This document shows, piece after piece, positions 1 to 7,064 of a stretch of DNA of 15,935 bases (positions are counted from its first letter, which is position 1; each line of letters opens with the position of its first letter). A program made the translations under genes and the position numbers. The notes under the pieces are model-generated. The model was not told where the DNA came from and made no database searches. It saw only the letters and a program-made list of their open reading frames with translations. Source of the DNA: Hyphomicrobiales bacterium (GTDB lineage: Bacteria > Pseudomonadota > Alphaproteobacteria > Rhizobiales > JAUVMS01); assembly GCA_030600135.1 (NCBI GenBank), contig JAUVMS010000012.1:1-15935 (forward strand), in the 5' to 3' direction.

Positions 1-1043
1 ACCCACGCAGCAATATGCGGCGGCGTAAGCCCCGAGAGCCCAATTTGCCGTGACATTTCAAGCAAAATGAAGAATCCAAAGCCCGCCACCAATCCGATGA
101 CGACCATAATCTGGATCCGGCCAAACCGAAATGCCCTCAAAGACACAGTTGCCCCCAAAAGAACCATGACTGCGAGCAGGAATGGGCGCGCGAGAAGCAG
201 CTCGTACTGCACCTTGTAACGGGTCGACGGCAGGCCTGCGCGCTCGGAAAATTCGATGTGGTCCGGAAGCTCCCAGAACGAGATCGAAATGACCGAGCCG
301 AGAGCATTACTCACCTGGGCTGGCGTCAGGTGTGTGGCAACGGCATAAGTCTTATAAAATTCAGCCTGATAACTCTCTCTGGCGTTGCTGGGGCGGCTGA
401 CCCAAGCATCGCTCAACAGCCAATGGCGGTTGCGTAGCACGGCCTTGGTGGCAGCGACGCGTTCGACAAACTTGTGGTTGCGATCAAACTGAATAATGGT
501 GACGCCGGCGAGCGTCAAACCTTGGTTCGCCACAGATTTGGCGTTGATGATCGATGGACCGTCAATGCCGTCCTGGCGCAGCCAAGACCCGGCCTTGGTC
601 TTAAGAAGGGACTGCGTTCGATTGAAAGCTTCGGCGCGGATCTGTTCGGCGTGGGCGCGGGCATTGGCGGCAAGCGGGTTGTAGACCGTTACGGCCAACA
701 CGCCAAACAAGAGGGCGATAAGCAGACCAGGCATCATGAACTGCCAAACCGACATGCCCGAAGCGCGGATGATGATGAGTTCTGACGAGCGACTGAGCGT
801 CAGGAATGCGGCTATGGTCCCGACGAGAACCGCAAACGGCAATGTGAGTTCGGCATAGGCTGGCAATCGAAGCAAGCCGAGCCAGATCAGGGTCCCCATC
901 GAGGCGCCGCCGAATTTACCGGATTGGCGTAGCAACTCTATGAAATCGACGAGAAAAATCAACGACGTGCACAGCAGGAACGCGCCCGTGATCGTGGTTA
1001 GGAAACGGACTGCGATGTAGCGCGCCAAAGTGCGGGATGCCAT
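1..1043 (-). CDS. lptG: LPS export permease LptG (C-terminus cut by window edge)
   Basis: This is one of the two membrane subunits of the inner-membrane ABC exporter LptB2FG, which extracts lipopolysaccharide from the inner membrane and passes it to LptC/LptA. The frame is open from ATG at 1043 to the window edge, giving 347 residues beginning MASRTLARYIAVRF. Seen: a first membrane segment at about residues 9-34, two more hydrophobic segments within the first ~130 residues, a polar periplasmic region with the beta-jellyroll character of the YjgP/YjgQ family (about 130-270), then hydrophobic segments from about residue 285 to the edge. E. coli LptG is about 360 residues, so probably only the last 15-20 are missing. 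The start overlaps the lptF stop by one base (TGATG), and an AAGGA inside the lptF end lies 12 bases upstream, pointing to translational coupling. The C-terminal end lies outside the window. Confidence 0.93.
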   Translation of the reverse strand, partial: MASRTLARYIAVRFLTTITGAFLLCTSLIFLVDFIELLRQSGKFGGASMGTLIWLGLLRLPAYAELTLPFAVLVGTIAAFLTLSRSSELIIIRASGMSVWQFMMPGLLIALLFGVLAVTVYNPLAANARAHAEQIRAEAFNRTQSLLKTKAGSWLRQDGIDGPSIINAKSVANQGLTLAGVTIIQFDRNHKFVERVAATKAVLRNRHWLLSDAWVSRPSNARESYQAEFYKTYAVATHLTPAQVSNALGSVISISFWELPDHIEFSERAGLPSTRYKVQYELLLARPFLLAVMVLLGATVSLRAFRFGRIQIMVVIGLVAGFGFFILLEMSRQIGLSGLTPPHIAAW

Positions 1044-2245
1044 CACGCGGAAGTATCCTTTCGCGCGAGTGCACTGTCAGCTCCGATGAGGCGCATTGCT
1101 CTCTGGATGAAGGTTTCGAACCACGTCTCCATGGTTTCACTCATGCGCGAGCGCTTCTTCGGTCGCATCTTGGCGGTGGCGATCGCGGCAGCGAAAACAA
1201 TCCCGGCGATGGGAATGCCGTAAACCAACCAAATGGCCCAGGTGTGCAGGGCTAGCAGGTTTGTGGCGGCAAGTCCTGCCATGCGGATGCCTGAGGCTGC
1301 AACAAATGCGGTCATGATCGTGCGGACGCGGCCCTGCCGCGTGGTCTGCGCCAAGCCGAGTTGAGACAGCGCCACGAGGACAAAAACAATGGGATAGAGG
1401 GCGCTCGCAAAGCGTTCGTGAATTTCGGAGCGGAACTTACCAGGCTGGCCAATGTAGAGACGATCATTTGGGTCAGGATTGAGCAACTCACCCAGGTAGC
1501 GGGCTCGGATCTTCAGCGGGCGCTGCTTGTCCTTTGGGCCGAATTGCTCCAAGTCGATGGCATACTGGCTAAAGGCAATAATTTGGGCGGCGTCGGCGTC
1601 GGCGGGGCGCCTGATGATATGGCCGTCTTTCATGATCAGATAGGCTTCATTGCCTTGCTTATAGATTTCTCCGCGCTCAGCGAGATAGGTGGTCGAAATC
1701 GTCTTGTCGCGATCGTCCTGCATGACGAGACCACGCAATTCGCCCTGGAATGTGCGATCTCGAATATGAAACGTGAGTTGATTTTCCGGACTGGAAAACT
1801 GACCTGGTTGAAGCACTTGCGAAATCAGGTCAGTTCTGACCTTGACGATGTAGTGCTGAAGTATTCGGGTGCTCCATGGCAGGACGTAGAGATTCGCAAG
1901 CAAGAGCAGGATCATAACGATCGCGCCTAGCGCCAAGAACGGGCGGGCGAAACGCCAAACGGTGGCGCCCGATGCGGTCATGACAATCAATTCGCTGTCG
2001 CCATTGGCTTTGTTCAGGGTATGGATGGCCGTGATGAGCAAAGCGACCGGCGCAATGATCGCTATGAGGTTGGGAAGCGCCAATAGCGTCATTTTGAGGA
2101 AGGTCCAGGTGGTCTGGCCTTGTGATGTCAAGAGCGTGAGCTGCTTGAGCGCCGTTGCGATCCACACAACGCCTGTAAGGGACAGGAGAATGAGCAGCAA
2201 CGCCCCGCCTGCTTGGCGAAACAGGTATCGGCTATACAGATCCAT
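1043..2245 (-). CDS. lptF: LPS export permease LptF
   Basis: This is the partner permease of LptG in the LptB2FG lipopolysaccharide transporter of the inner membrane. The 400-residue product begins MDLYSRYLFRQAGG, typical of the family. Membrane segments are visible at about 12-34, 53-76 and 103-124, then a soluble beta-rich periplasmic domain (about 140-255), then three segments at about 277-299, 305-330 and 335-357. This 3+3 topology with a central jellyroll is the YjgP/YjgQ fold. The tail (360-400) is basic and cytoplasmic. The gene is first in an lptF-lptG operon, with a one-base stop/start overlap into lptG, and is divergent from pepA, as in E. coli. No good Shine-Dalgarno sequence precedes the ATG; instead two short palindromes lie there. 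F and G paralogues are similar, but the order (first gene, next to pepA) supports LptF. Confidence 0.95.
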   Translation of the reverse strand: MDLYSRYLFRQAGGALLLILLSLTGVVWIATALKQLTLLTSQGQTTWTFLKMTLLALPNLIAIIAPVALLITAIHTLNKANGDSELIVMTASGATVWRFARPFLALGAIVMILLLLANLYVLPWSTRILQHYIVKVRTDLISQVLQPGQFSSPENQLTFHIRDRTFQGELRGLVMQDDRDKTISTTYLAERGEIYKQGNEAYLIMKDGHIIRRPADADAAQIIAFSQYAIDLEQFGPKDKQRPLKIRARYLGELLNPDPNDRLYIGQPGKFRSEIHERFASALYPIVFVLVALSQLGLAQTTRQGRVRTIMTAFVAASGIRMAGLAATNLLALHTWAIWLVYGIPIAGIVFAAAIATAKMRPKKRSRMSETMETWFETFIQRAMRLIGADSALARKDTSA

Positions 2246-2255
2246 AGCGCTCTAA

Positions 2256-2265
2256 GCGGTACCGC
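2256..2265. repeat. Perfect 10-base palindrome in lptF leader
   Basis: GCGGTACCGC is a perfect palindrome ending 11 bases before the lptF ATG, in the place where a Shine-Dalgarno sequence would be expected. A second, six-base palindrome (AGCGCT, 2246-2251) directly abuts the start codon. What is seen is only the symmetry; a regulatory role is inference and chance is possible at this GC content. Confidence 0.35.
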
Positions 2266-2480
2266 CCCCGGTCTACGTGCTCAGTGCGGCCTTGCTCAAG
2301 CCAACTGGCCTGCCCCCAAGCGAACTATGATCCTTGATGACATGTGATCTTGGCCGAAATTCGATCAATTGCGCCGGTCGTAACCCGCGATTCACCAACC
2401 GAAACTAATCTCTACTGTGAGAACCAGGTGGTGGGCTACAACCGTAGCAGTTGGCAATCGACGGAACTATGATCAATGGT

Positions 2481-2500
2481 TGCACAGCGCGCGCATTGCA
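2481..2500. promoter_or_regulatory. 20-base palindrome upstream of pepA, candidate operator
   Basis: The sequence has the form TGCA-N2-GCGCGCGC-N2-TGCA: 16 of 20 positions are symmetric, and only the two N2 spacers break the symmetry. It ends 36 bases before the chosen pepA ATG and just upstream of a TATAGA that could be a -10 box, so a bound dimer would sit over the -35 area. The same stretch can be read as two direct TTGCAC copies starting 16 bases apart (2480 and 2496). I do not recognise the motif as the site of a named regulator. Confidence 0.45.
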
Positions 2501-2536
2501 CTCACCTATAGATTAATCCGATTCCAGGCAAATAGT

Positions 2537-4045
2537 ATGACAAATCTGCCCAACGTCACATTTGAACCTGCCGACTCATCGCTCGAAGGCACAGTGGTCG
2601 TGCTTGCCGAGGAAAAGTTCGTCTTGCCGAACCGAGCGGCGCAGTTGAACAGACAGAGCAGGGGGCAAATCAAGCGAGCGGCAGGTATTGCCGATTTCAA
2701 GGGTGAGTCCGGGCGATGTCTCGATTTGCTGGCGCCCAACGCTGCTAAGATTGACCGGTTGCTGATTGTTGGCGTTGGCGAGGCGCGCCGGCTCGATCAT
2801 GATGGTTGGGTCCTTCTGGGTGGACGTGCCTACGCGGAATTGGCAGCGCGCAAGATCGACGTAGCCAGTATTGTTCTTGAATTGAAAAACCGGCGGGTGG
2901 ACAGCAAGTCGGTGGCAGCATTCGGCCTCGGTATGCTGCTCAGAAGCTATCGCTACACCAAATTCAAAAAGCCCAACGATCGGCGACCGAACAAAAATGC
3001 CGTACGTCCGGCGTCGATCCGTATTGTGTGCCGAACGCATCGCGCGGCAGGTAAAGCGTTTGCCGCTGAGCATGGGCTCGCTGACGGCGTGTTCTTGGCG
3101 CGCGATCTGGTGAACGAGCCAGCCAACACCTTGGGGCCGGCTGAATTTGCGGAACGTGCCTGCGAGTTGGAAAAGCTGGGCGTTGTCTGTGAATCACTTG
3201 ACGAGGCCGCGCTCGAGGACATCGGCATGGGCGCGCTCCTGGCCGTGGGTCAAGGCAGTGCCAGGCCGTCGCGTGTGGTGGTGATGCGCTGGACGGGAAC
3301 CGGGCGCAAGCGAGTGCGACCGTTGGCTTTTATTGGCAAGGGCGTCGTCTTCGACACCGGCGGTATTTCATTGAAACCGGCCAAGGGCATGGAGGACATG
3401 AAGGGCGACATGGGCGGCGCGGCGGCAGTTGTCGGGCTGATGCATGCGCTCGCAGTTAGACGGGTCCCAATCAACGCCGTTGGTGTGATCGGACTGGTTG
3501 AGAAGATGCCGAGCGCCAATGCCCAGCGTCCCGGCGACATCGTGACGTCGCTCTCGGGGCAGACGGTGGAAGTTCTCAATACCGATGCCGAGGGACGGCT
3601 CGTGTTGGCTGATCTGCTTTGGTACACGCAAGATCGGTTCAAACCAAAAATGATGATCAATCTGGCGACGCTGACCGGCGCAATCATGGTGGCGCTTGGC
3701 CAGGAGTATGCTGGGTTGTTTTCCAACGATGACAAGTTGGCGGATCGCTTGGCCAAAGCGGGCCACGATACTGGCGAGAAGGTTTGGCGAATGCCGCTTG
3801 ACCCAGCCTACGATAAGGAAATCGATTCCAAGATTGCCGACATTCGCAATATTGGTGCGCGGTGGGGGGGAGCGATCACCGCCGCTCAATTTCTGCAGCG
3901 ATTTGTCCGCGACGTGCCGTGGGCCCACCTCGATGTTGCCGGGACAGCCTTTGCATCAAAGAGATCAGACATCAATGAAAGCTGGGCATCGGGTTTCGGC
4001 GTCAGGTTGCTCGATCGGCTTGTGGCAGAGCACTACCAGGACTGA
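2537..4045 (+). CDS. pepA: Leucyl aminopeptidase (M17 family) PepA
   Basis: This is a cytosolic two-metal aminopeptidase that removes N-terminal residues, especially leucine, from peptides; family members act as hexamers. The chosen ATG at 2537 gives 502 residues (MTNLPNVTFEPAD), matching the usual ~500. A GTG at 2417 in the same frame would add 40 unrelated residues. Key residues align with E. coli PepA at a constant offset of two: metal ligands K268, D273, D291, D350 and E352, catalytic K280 and R354. They lie in the signatures FIGKGVVFDTGGISLKP and NTDAEGRLVLAD. The N-terminal macro-like domain (about 1-170) precedes the catalytic domain. E. coli PepA also binds DNA in Xer recombination and carAB control; nothing here shows whether this one does. 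The Shine-Dalgarno sequence is weak (CCAGG about nine bases upstream). Next downstream is mazG, not holC. Confidence 0.97.
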   Translation: MTNLPNVTFEPADSSLEGTVVVLAEEKFVLPNRAAQLNRQSRGQIKRAAGIADFKGESGRCLDLLAPNAAKIDRLLIVGVGEARRLDHDGWVLLGGRAYAELAARKIDVASIVLELKNRRVDSKSVAAFGLGMLLRSYRYTKFKKPNDRRPNKNAVRPASIRIVCRTHRAAGKAFAAEHGLADGVFLARDLVNEPANTLGPAEFAERACELEKLGVVCESLDEAALEDIGMGALLAVGQGSARPSRVVVMRWTGTGRKRVRPLAFIGKGVVFDTGGISLKPAKGMEDMKGDMGGAAAVVGLMHALAVRRVPINAVGVIGLVEKMPSANAQRPGDIVTSLSGQTVEVLNTDAEGRLVLADLLWYTQDRFKPKMMINLATLTGAIMVALGQEYAGLFSNDDKLADRLAKAGHDTGEKVWRMPLDPAYDKEIDSKIADIRNIGARWGGAITAAQFLQRFVRDVPWAHLDVAGTAFASKRSDINESWASGFGVRLLDRLVAEHYQD

Positions 4046-4053
4046 GTAAGGCT

Positions 4054-4063
4054 CCAGCGCTGG
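4054..4063. repeat. Perfect 10-base palindrome after pepA stop
   Basis: CCAGCGCTGG lies eight bases after the pepA stop codon. It has no loop and no following T tract, so it is not a canonical terminator hairpin. A role at the pepA transcript end is possible but unsupported. Confidence 0.3.
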
Positions 4064-4093
4064 CCGAGGTCCACCGCCGTGGCAAGGGAGCGT

Positions 4094-4121
4094 TTGGAGC
4101 ATCAGGAAGTTTCCATAATAT
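4094..4121 (+). promoter_or_regulatory. Possible mazG promoter
   Basis: TTGGAG (4094-4099), a 16-base spacer and TAATAT (4116-4121) resemble a housekeeping -35/-10 pair in the AT-rich part of the pepA-mazG gap. It would give a leader of about 140 bases before the mazG ATG at 4266. The -10 box overlaps a CATAA...TTATG inverted repeat (4114-4129). This is a visual match only; read-through from pepA is equally possible. Confidence 0.3.
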
Positions 4122-4170
4122 ATCTTATGCGAACAGGCGATCGTTCGTTTTCACTCTTTATTTCAATCAG

Positions 4171-4184
4171 TTAACGACTGTTAA
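4171..4184. repeat. TTAAC-N4-GTTAA inverted repeat in mazG leader
   Basis: Perfect five-base arms separated by GACT lie 82-95 bases before the mazG ATG. The half-sites recall the TTAA boxes bound by CtrA in alphaproteobacteria, but the gap between the two TTAA elements is six bases instead of the usual seven, so I only record the symmetry. Confidence 0.3.
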
Positions 4185-4265
4185 GACTTGGCGAGGTCGC
4201 GCACCAGGCATTCAAATGCTGCGCGTGGTAAGAACGGCGCAGCATCGCCAGCAACGAGCCATTAC

Positions 4266-5162
4266 ATGTCTGACTATCAAAACAAGAATTTACAATCCGA
4301 CGCGCCCAAAACCATCGACGATCTCCTGGAGATCATGGCCGCATTGCGCGCACCCGTCACGGGATGTCCGTGGGATCTCGAGCAAAATTTTCAAACAATC
4401 GCCCCCTACACGATTGAGGAAGCCTACGAGGTGGCAGACGCCATTGCCCGCGACGATCTGGTGGATTTGAACGAGGAGCTTGGCGATTTGCTTCTTCAGG
4501 TGGTCTACCACGCGCAAATGGCCGAGGAAGTGGGTGCGTTTGATTTTTCCGACGTTGTCACTGGGATTTCTCGCAAGATGGTGCGACGGCACCCGCACGT
4601 CTTTGGCGATGAGGACGCACGGGCTGCCGTTGACGGCAAGGGCTTGTGGGAACGGGTCAAGGCAGAAGAACGGCGAGACAAAAAGCGGCTCAAGGGTGCG
4701 AAATCCCCTTGTGACGGTTTGGCGAGTGCGCGTCTTCTGGATGACGTTCCCCTCGCCCTGCCGGCATTGACGCGGGCGCTCAAGCTGCAAGACAAGGCGG
4801 CGAAGGTGGGGTTCGACTGGCCGAGCCTCGCGCCGGTGCTCGACAAGGTGCGTGAGGAATTTACTGAGCTGGAGGATGCAATCGCATCCACATCGGCAGA
4901 TGCGATAGAGGATGAGTTGGGAGATGTGCTCTTCGTACTCGCCAATATTGCGCGCCACGCACGGGTGGATCCGGAGGCGGCTTTGCGGCGCACCAATGAA
5001 AAGTTTGTCAGGCGGTGGCAACGGATCGAAGAGTTGCTGGCGGCAGATGAGCGGAAGACTGAGGACTGCGGTCTCGAGGAACTCGACCGGCTATGGAACG
5101 TGGCCAAACGCGAAGAGCGTACAGAGCCAATTCATGACATCGCCAAGTCGCAAGATGATTGA
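4266..5162 (+). CDS. mazG: Nucleoside triphosphate pyrophosphohydrolase MazG
   Basis: MazG hydrolyses nucleoside triphosphates, including non-canonical ones, to monophosphate plus pyrophosphate, a cytosolic house-cleaning activity; in E. coli it also lowers ppGpp. The ATG at 4266 gives 298 residues (MSDYQNKNLQSDAPK) against 263 in E. coli; the frame can be extended to a TTG at 4188, but the added residues look non-conserved. Two tandem MazG modules are visible, each with its EExxE...ExxD metal motif: E51, E52, E55, E71, D74 in the first, and E197, E198, E201, E217, D220 in the second. The linker carries the family sequence LPALTRALKLQDKAAKVGFDW split across about 165-185. The first module also shows GCPWD (33-37). 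Spacing to pepA is 220 bases. The gene converges on hflX with 24 bases between stops; in several alphaproteobacteria mazG instead follows hflX on the same strand. Confidence 0.95.
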   Translation: MSDYQNKNLQSDAPKTIDDLLEIMAALRAPVTGCPWDLEQNFQTIAPYTIEEAYEVADAIARDDLVDLNEELGDLLLQVVYHAQMAEEVGAFDFSDVVTGISRKMVRRHPHVFGDEDARAAVDGKGLWERVKAEERRDKKRLKGAKSPCDGLASARLLDDVPLALPALTRALKLQDKAAKVGFDWPSLAPVLDKVREEFTELEDAIASTSADAIEDELGDVLFVLANIARHARVDPEAALRRTNEKFVRRWQRIEELLAADERKTEDCGLEELDRLWNVAKREERTEPIHDIAKSQDD

Positions 5163-5186
5163 GCGGCCCTGCCCTGCCCGTTTTTC

Positions 5187-6626
5187 CTAATCTGCGCTGT
5201 CTTGCGCCAAGACCTTACTGTCCCATTGGTCTTGCGAAATACGCGCCAGGAGTTGATCGCTCTTGTCGGTTGGAATGCGGATCTGGAGATTGGTTCGCCC
5301 GGTGGCATCGGTCTGCCTCTCGACCACCTCGGCATTTTCATGAATCCAATGGGATAGAGCGCCGGACTGAGGTGCCAGCTCAATGCTAAGTGACAAGCAT
5401 TCCGTCGCCAGCGCGGCGTCGATCGACGTTGTAAGGCTTGCCAATCCCTCCCCGCTCTTGGCCGATATCATGACTGGTTCGCACGCCAAACGTTGGGCGG
5501 TGTTCCAGTCGCGCTCACGGGTTTCTTGATCGAGCAGATCAATTTTGTTCCACACTTCGATAATCCGTGTCGCCGATGCTGCGAGGTCAATACCAAGCTC
5601 GGCAAGCACGGCATCGACATCTGCCCGCTGGGCATCGGTGTCGGGGTGGGCGATGTCGCGGACATGGAGAATGAGGTCTGCTTCGACAACCTCTTCCAAA
5701 GTGGCGCGGAATGCAGCGATGAGTGTTGTCGGGAGATCGGAGATAAATCCGACAGTGTCGGATACGATTGCCCGACGCCCAGCCACGAGTTGTATCTCCC
5801 GCATGGTCGGATCCAAGGTGGCAAAAAGCTGATCGCGCGCGACAACGTCTCCTTCTGTCAAGCGATTGAAAAGTGTCGACTTTCCAGCGTTCGTATAGCC
5901 AACTAGCGCGACCACGGGATAAGGCACGCGCGCGCGACCGCTGCGGTGTAGCCCGCGGGTCCGCTTCACTGTTTCCAGCTCTTTCTGGATGGTGGCGATG
6001 CGTTGTAGGATCAAGCGACGATCGGCTTCGATTTGGGTCTCACCCGGCCCGCCCATGAAGCCGAAGCCACCTCTTTGGCGCTCGAGATGGGTCCAAGAAC
6101 GTACCAGTCGGCTGCGTTGATAGTTTAAGTGCGCCAGCTCGACCTGCAGACGTCCTTCCTTGGTGCGTGCGCGGCGGCCAAAAATCTCAAGGATCAAACC
6201 GGTGCGATCCAATACCTTGACCTTCCAAACGCGCTCTAAATTGCGTTGCTGGACAGGAGACAGGACGTGATCGAGCACCACGAGCTCGACATCATCGGCG
6301 CGCAGGAAACCGCTCAATTCCTCCAACTTGCCCTTGCCAATTAGTGTTGCCGGACGCGGCATGGAAAGGGTGAATGCGCCACTGGTTCTGACGTCGAGAT
6401 CGATCGCCGCAGCGAGGCCCAAAACCTCGTCGAGGCGGGCCCCTGGCAGGCGATGCTTTGACTGCTCGGGGCGACCCTTGGTGCTGCGGTTCGTCAAGAC
6501 AGGCACAAAGACGGCCGCCTTGGTGCCTCGCCGAACATCGGGAGCTTGTTCGTCAATTGGCGGCTCGCTCGCGCCAGCTTTTGACGCGGTCGAGCGGCGA
6601 AGCCTTTTTTTTCCGAGTGGTTCCAA
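5187..6626 (-). CDS. hflX: GTPase HflX
   Basis: HflX is a ribosome-binding GTPase of the Obg-HflX family, known in E. coli to split stalled or heat-damaged 70S ribosomes. The 479-residue product has the HflX N-terminal nucleotide-binding-like domain (about 37-145), a helical linker with the signature GGFGFMGGPGETQIE (186-200), and a G domain with P-loop GYTNAGKS (243-250), switch T270, DTVGF (290-294), NKID (360-363) and SAK (388-390). The start is taken as TTG at 6626, because a stop (the hfq TAG) lies directly upstream in the same frame and the next candidate, GTG at about codon 41, would cut into the domain. The ~36-residue N-terminal extension is low complexity and charged. Codons 5-8 contain a run of eight A. 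It is presumably co-transcribed with hfq, as in many proteobacteria. Confidence 0.95.
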   Translation of the reverse strand: MEPLGKKRLRRSTASKAGASEPPIDEQAPDVRRGTKAAVFVPVLTNRSTKGRPEQSKHRLPGARLDEVLGLAAAIDLDVRTSGAFTLSMPRPATLIGKGKLEELSGFLRADDVELVVLDHVLSPVQQRNLERVWKVKVLDRTGLILEIFGRRARTKEGRLQVELAHLNYQRSRLVRSWTHLERQRGGFGFMGGPGETQIEADRRLILQRIATIQKELETVKRTRGLHRSGRARVPYPVVALVGYTNAGKSTLFNRLTEGDVVARDQLFATLDPTMREIQLVAGRRAIVSDTVGFISDLPTTLIAAFRATLEEVVEADLILHVRDIAHPDTDAQRADVDAVLAELGIDLAASATRIIEVWNKIDLLDQETRERDWNTAQRLACEPVMISAKSGEGLASLTTSIDAALATECLSLSIELAPQSGALSHWIHENAEVVERQTDATGRTNLQIRIPTDKSDQLLARISQDQWDSKVLAQDSAD

Positions 6627-6881
6627 CTATTCCGTTTGGTTTTCGGCCGGATCTGAGTCCAGCAAATGCACTGGTTGGCCCGGCATGATTGTCGAAATCG
6701 CGTGCTTGTAGACGAGTTGGGAATGGCCGTCCCGCCTAAGTAGCACGCAGAAATTGTCGAACCATGTGACCACACCTTGCAGCTTGACGCCATTGACGAG
6801 AAATATGGTCAGTGGAGTCTTGTTTTTGCGAACGTGATTTAGAAAAGTGTCTTGAAGACTTTGCGCTCGATCCGATGCCAT
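6627..6881 (-). CDS. hfq: RNA chaperone Hfq
   Basis: Hfq is a hexameric Sm-like protein that helps small RNAs pair with mRNAs and influences mRNA stability and translation. The 84-residue product has the Sm1 region (FLVNGVKLQGVVTWFDNF) and the Sm2 motif YKHAIST, with a short acidic C-terminal tail as usual in alphaproteobacteria, unlike the long tail of E. coli Hfq. The conserved Q of SLQDTFL and the lysine of NGVKLQG are present. ATG at 6881 is preceded by TGGA six bases upstream (6888-6891), an acceptable ribosome site. The stop TAG is immediately followed by the hflX start with no spacer and in the same frame. Upstream is 336 bases of non-coding DNA, so hfq probably has its own promoter. 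In alphaproteobacteria Hfq (NrfA) supports nif expression, which fits the nearby ntr genes, though linkage is not proof of function. Confidence 0.98.
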   Translation of the reverse strand: MASDRAQSLQDTFLNHVRKNKTPLTIFLVNGVKLQGVVTWFDNFCVLLRRDGHSQLVYKHAISTIMPGQPVHLLDSDPAENQTE

Positions 6882-6925
6882 CGTTTTTCCATTTTTGTTA
6901 GCGGCTGCGCATGCAGACCGGGGTC

Positions 6926-6955
6926 ATCCTAATTGGCCCATGGACCAGTTTCCAA
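6926..6955 (-). promoter_or_regulatory. Possible hfq promoter
   Basis: Read on the minus strand, TTGGAA (6950-6955), an 18-base spacer and TAGGAT (6926-6931) resemble a -35/-10 pair. A transcript would start near 6919 and leave a leader of about 40 bases before the hfq ATG. An imperfect palindrome around CCATGG (about 6934-6947) fills the spacer. This is a match by eye only. Confidence 0.3.
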
Positions 6956-7064
6956 GGACAGTAAGCCTACCAACTTGATTGCTACCTCAATCCGCCCTTA
7001 CTTTGATCTGGCCTAGGCCGATCACACGATATGATATGGCGAATCCGGGAGGGTGGACAAGGCT

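Larger units (their letters stand above)
2246..2536. other. Divergent lptF/pepA intergenic region
   Basis: This 291-base non-coding stretch lies between the divergent starts of lptF and pepA, so promoters for both should be here. On the pepA side there is a 20-base palindrome (2481-2500) followed by TATAGA (2507-2512), which could be a -10 element, although no TTGACA-like box lies 16-18 bases before it. On the lptF side I could not single out a convincing -35/-10 pair. A reading frame in phase with pepA extends back to a GTG at 2417, but it adds 40 residues with no family counterpart, so I treat it as non-coding. Confidence 0.6.

Noticed and set aside
1361..1930. 189-codon open frame on the plus strand
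   Set aside because: It lies entirely antisense to lptF, whose product is well recognised; its own translation has no family features.
2417..2536. N-terminal extension of pepA from the GTG at 2417
   Set aside because: The 40 extra residues have no counterpart in the family and would run through the palindrome; ATG 2537 gives the usual length.
4171..4184. CtrA binding site ahead of mazG
   Set aside because: The TTAA boxes are six bases apart, not the seven of the CtrA consensus, and no second site is nearby.
4290..5021. 243-codon open frame antisense to mazG
   Set aside because: Shadow of the mazG coding frame, with no recognisable domain and no ribosome site.
5163..5186. Bidirectional terminator between mazG and hflX
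   Set aside because: There is a T5 run and a CCTGCCCTGCCC direct repeat but no inverted repeat able to form a stem in front of the T run.
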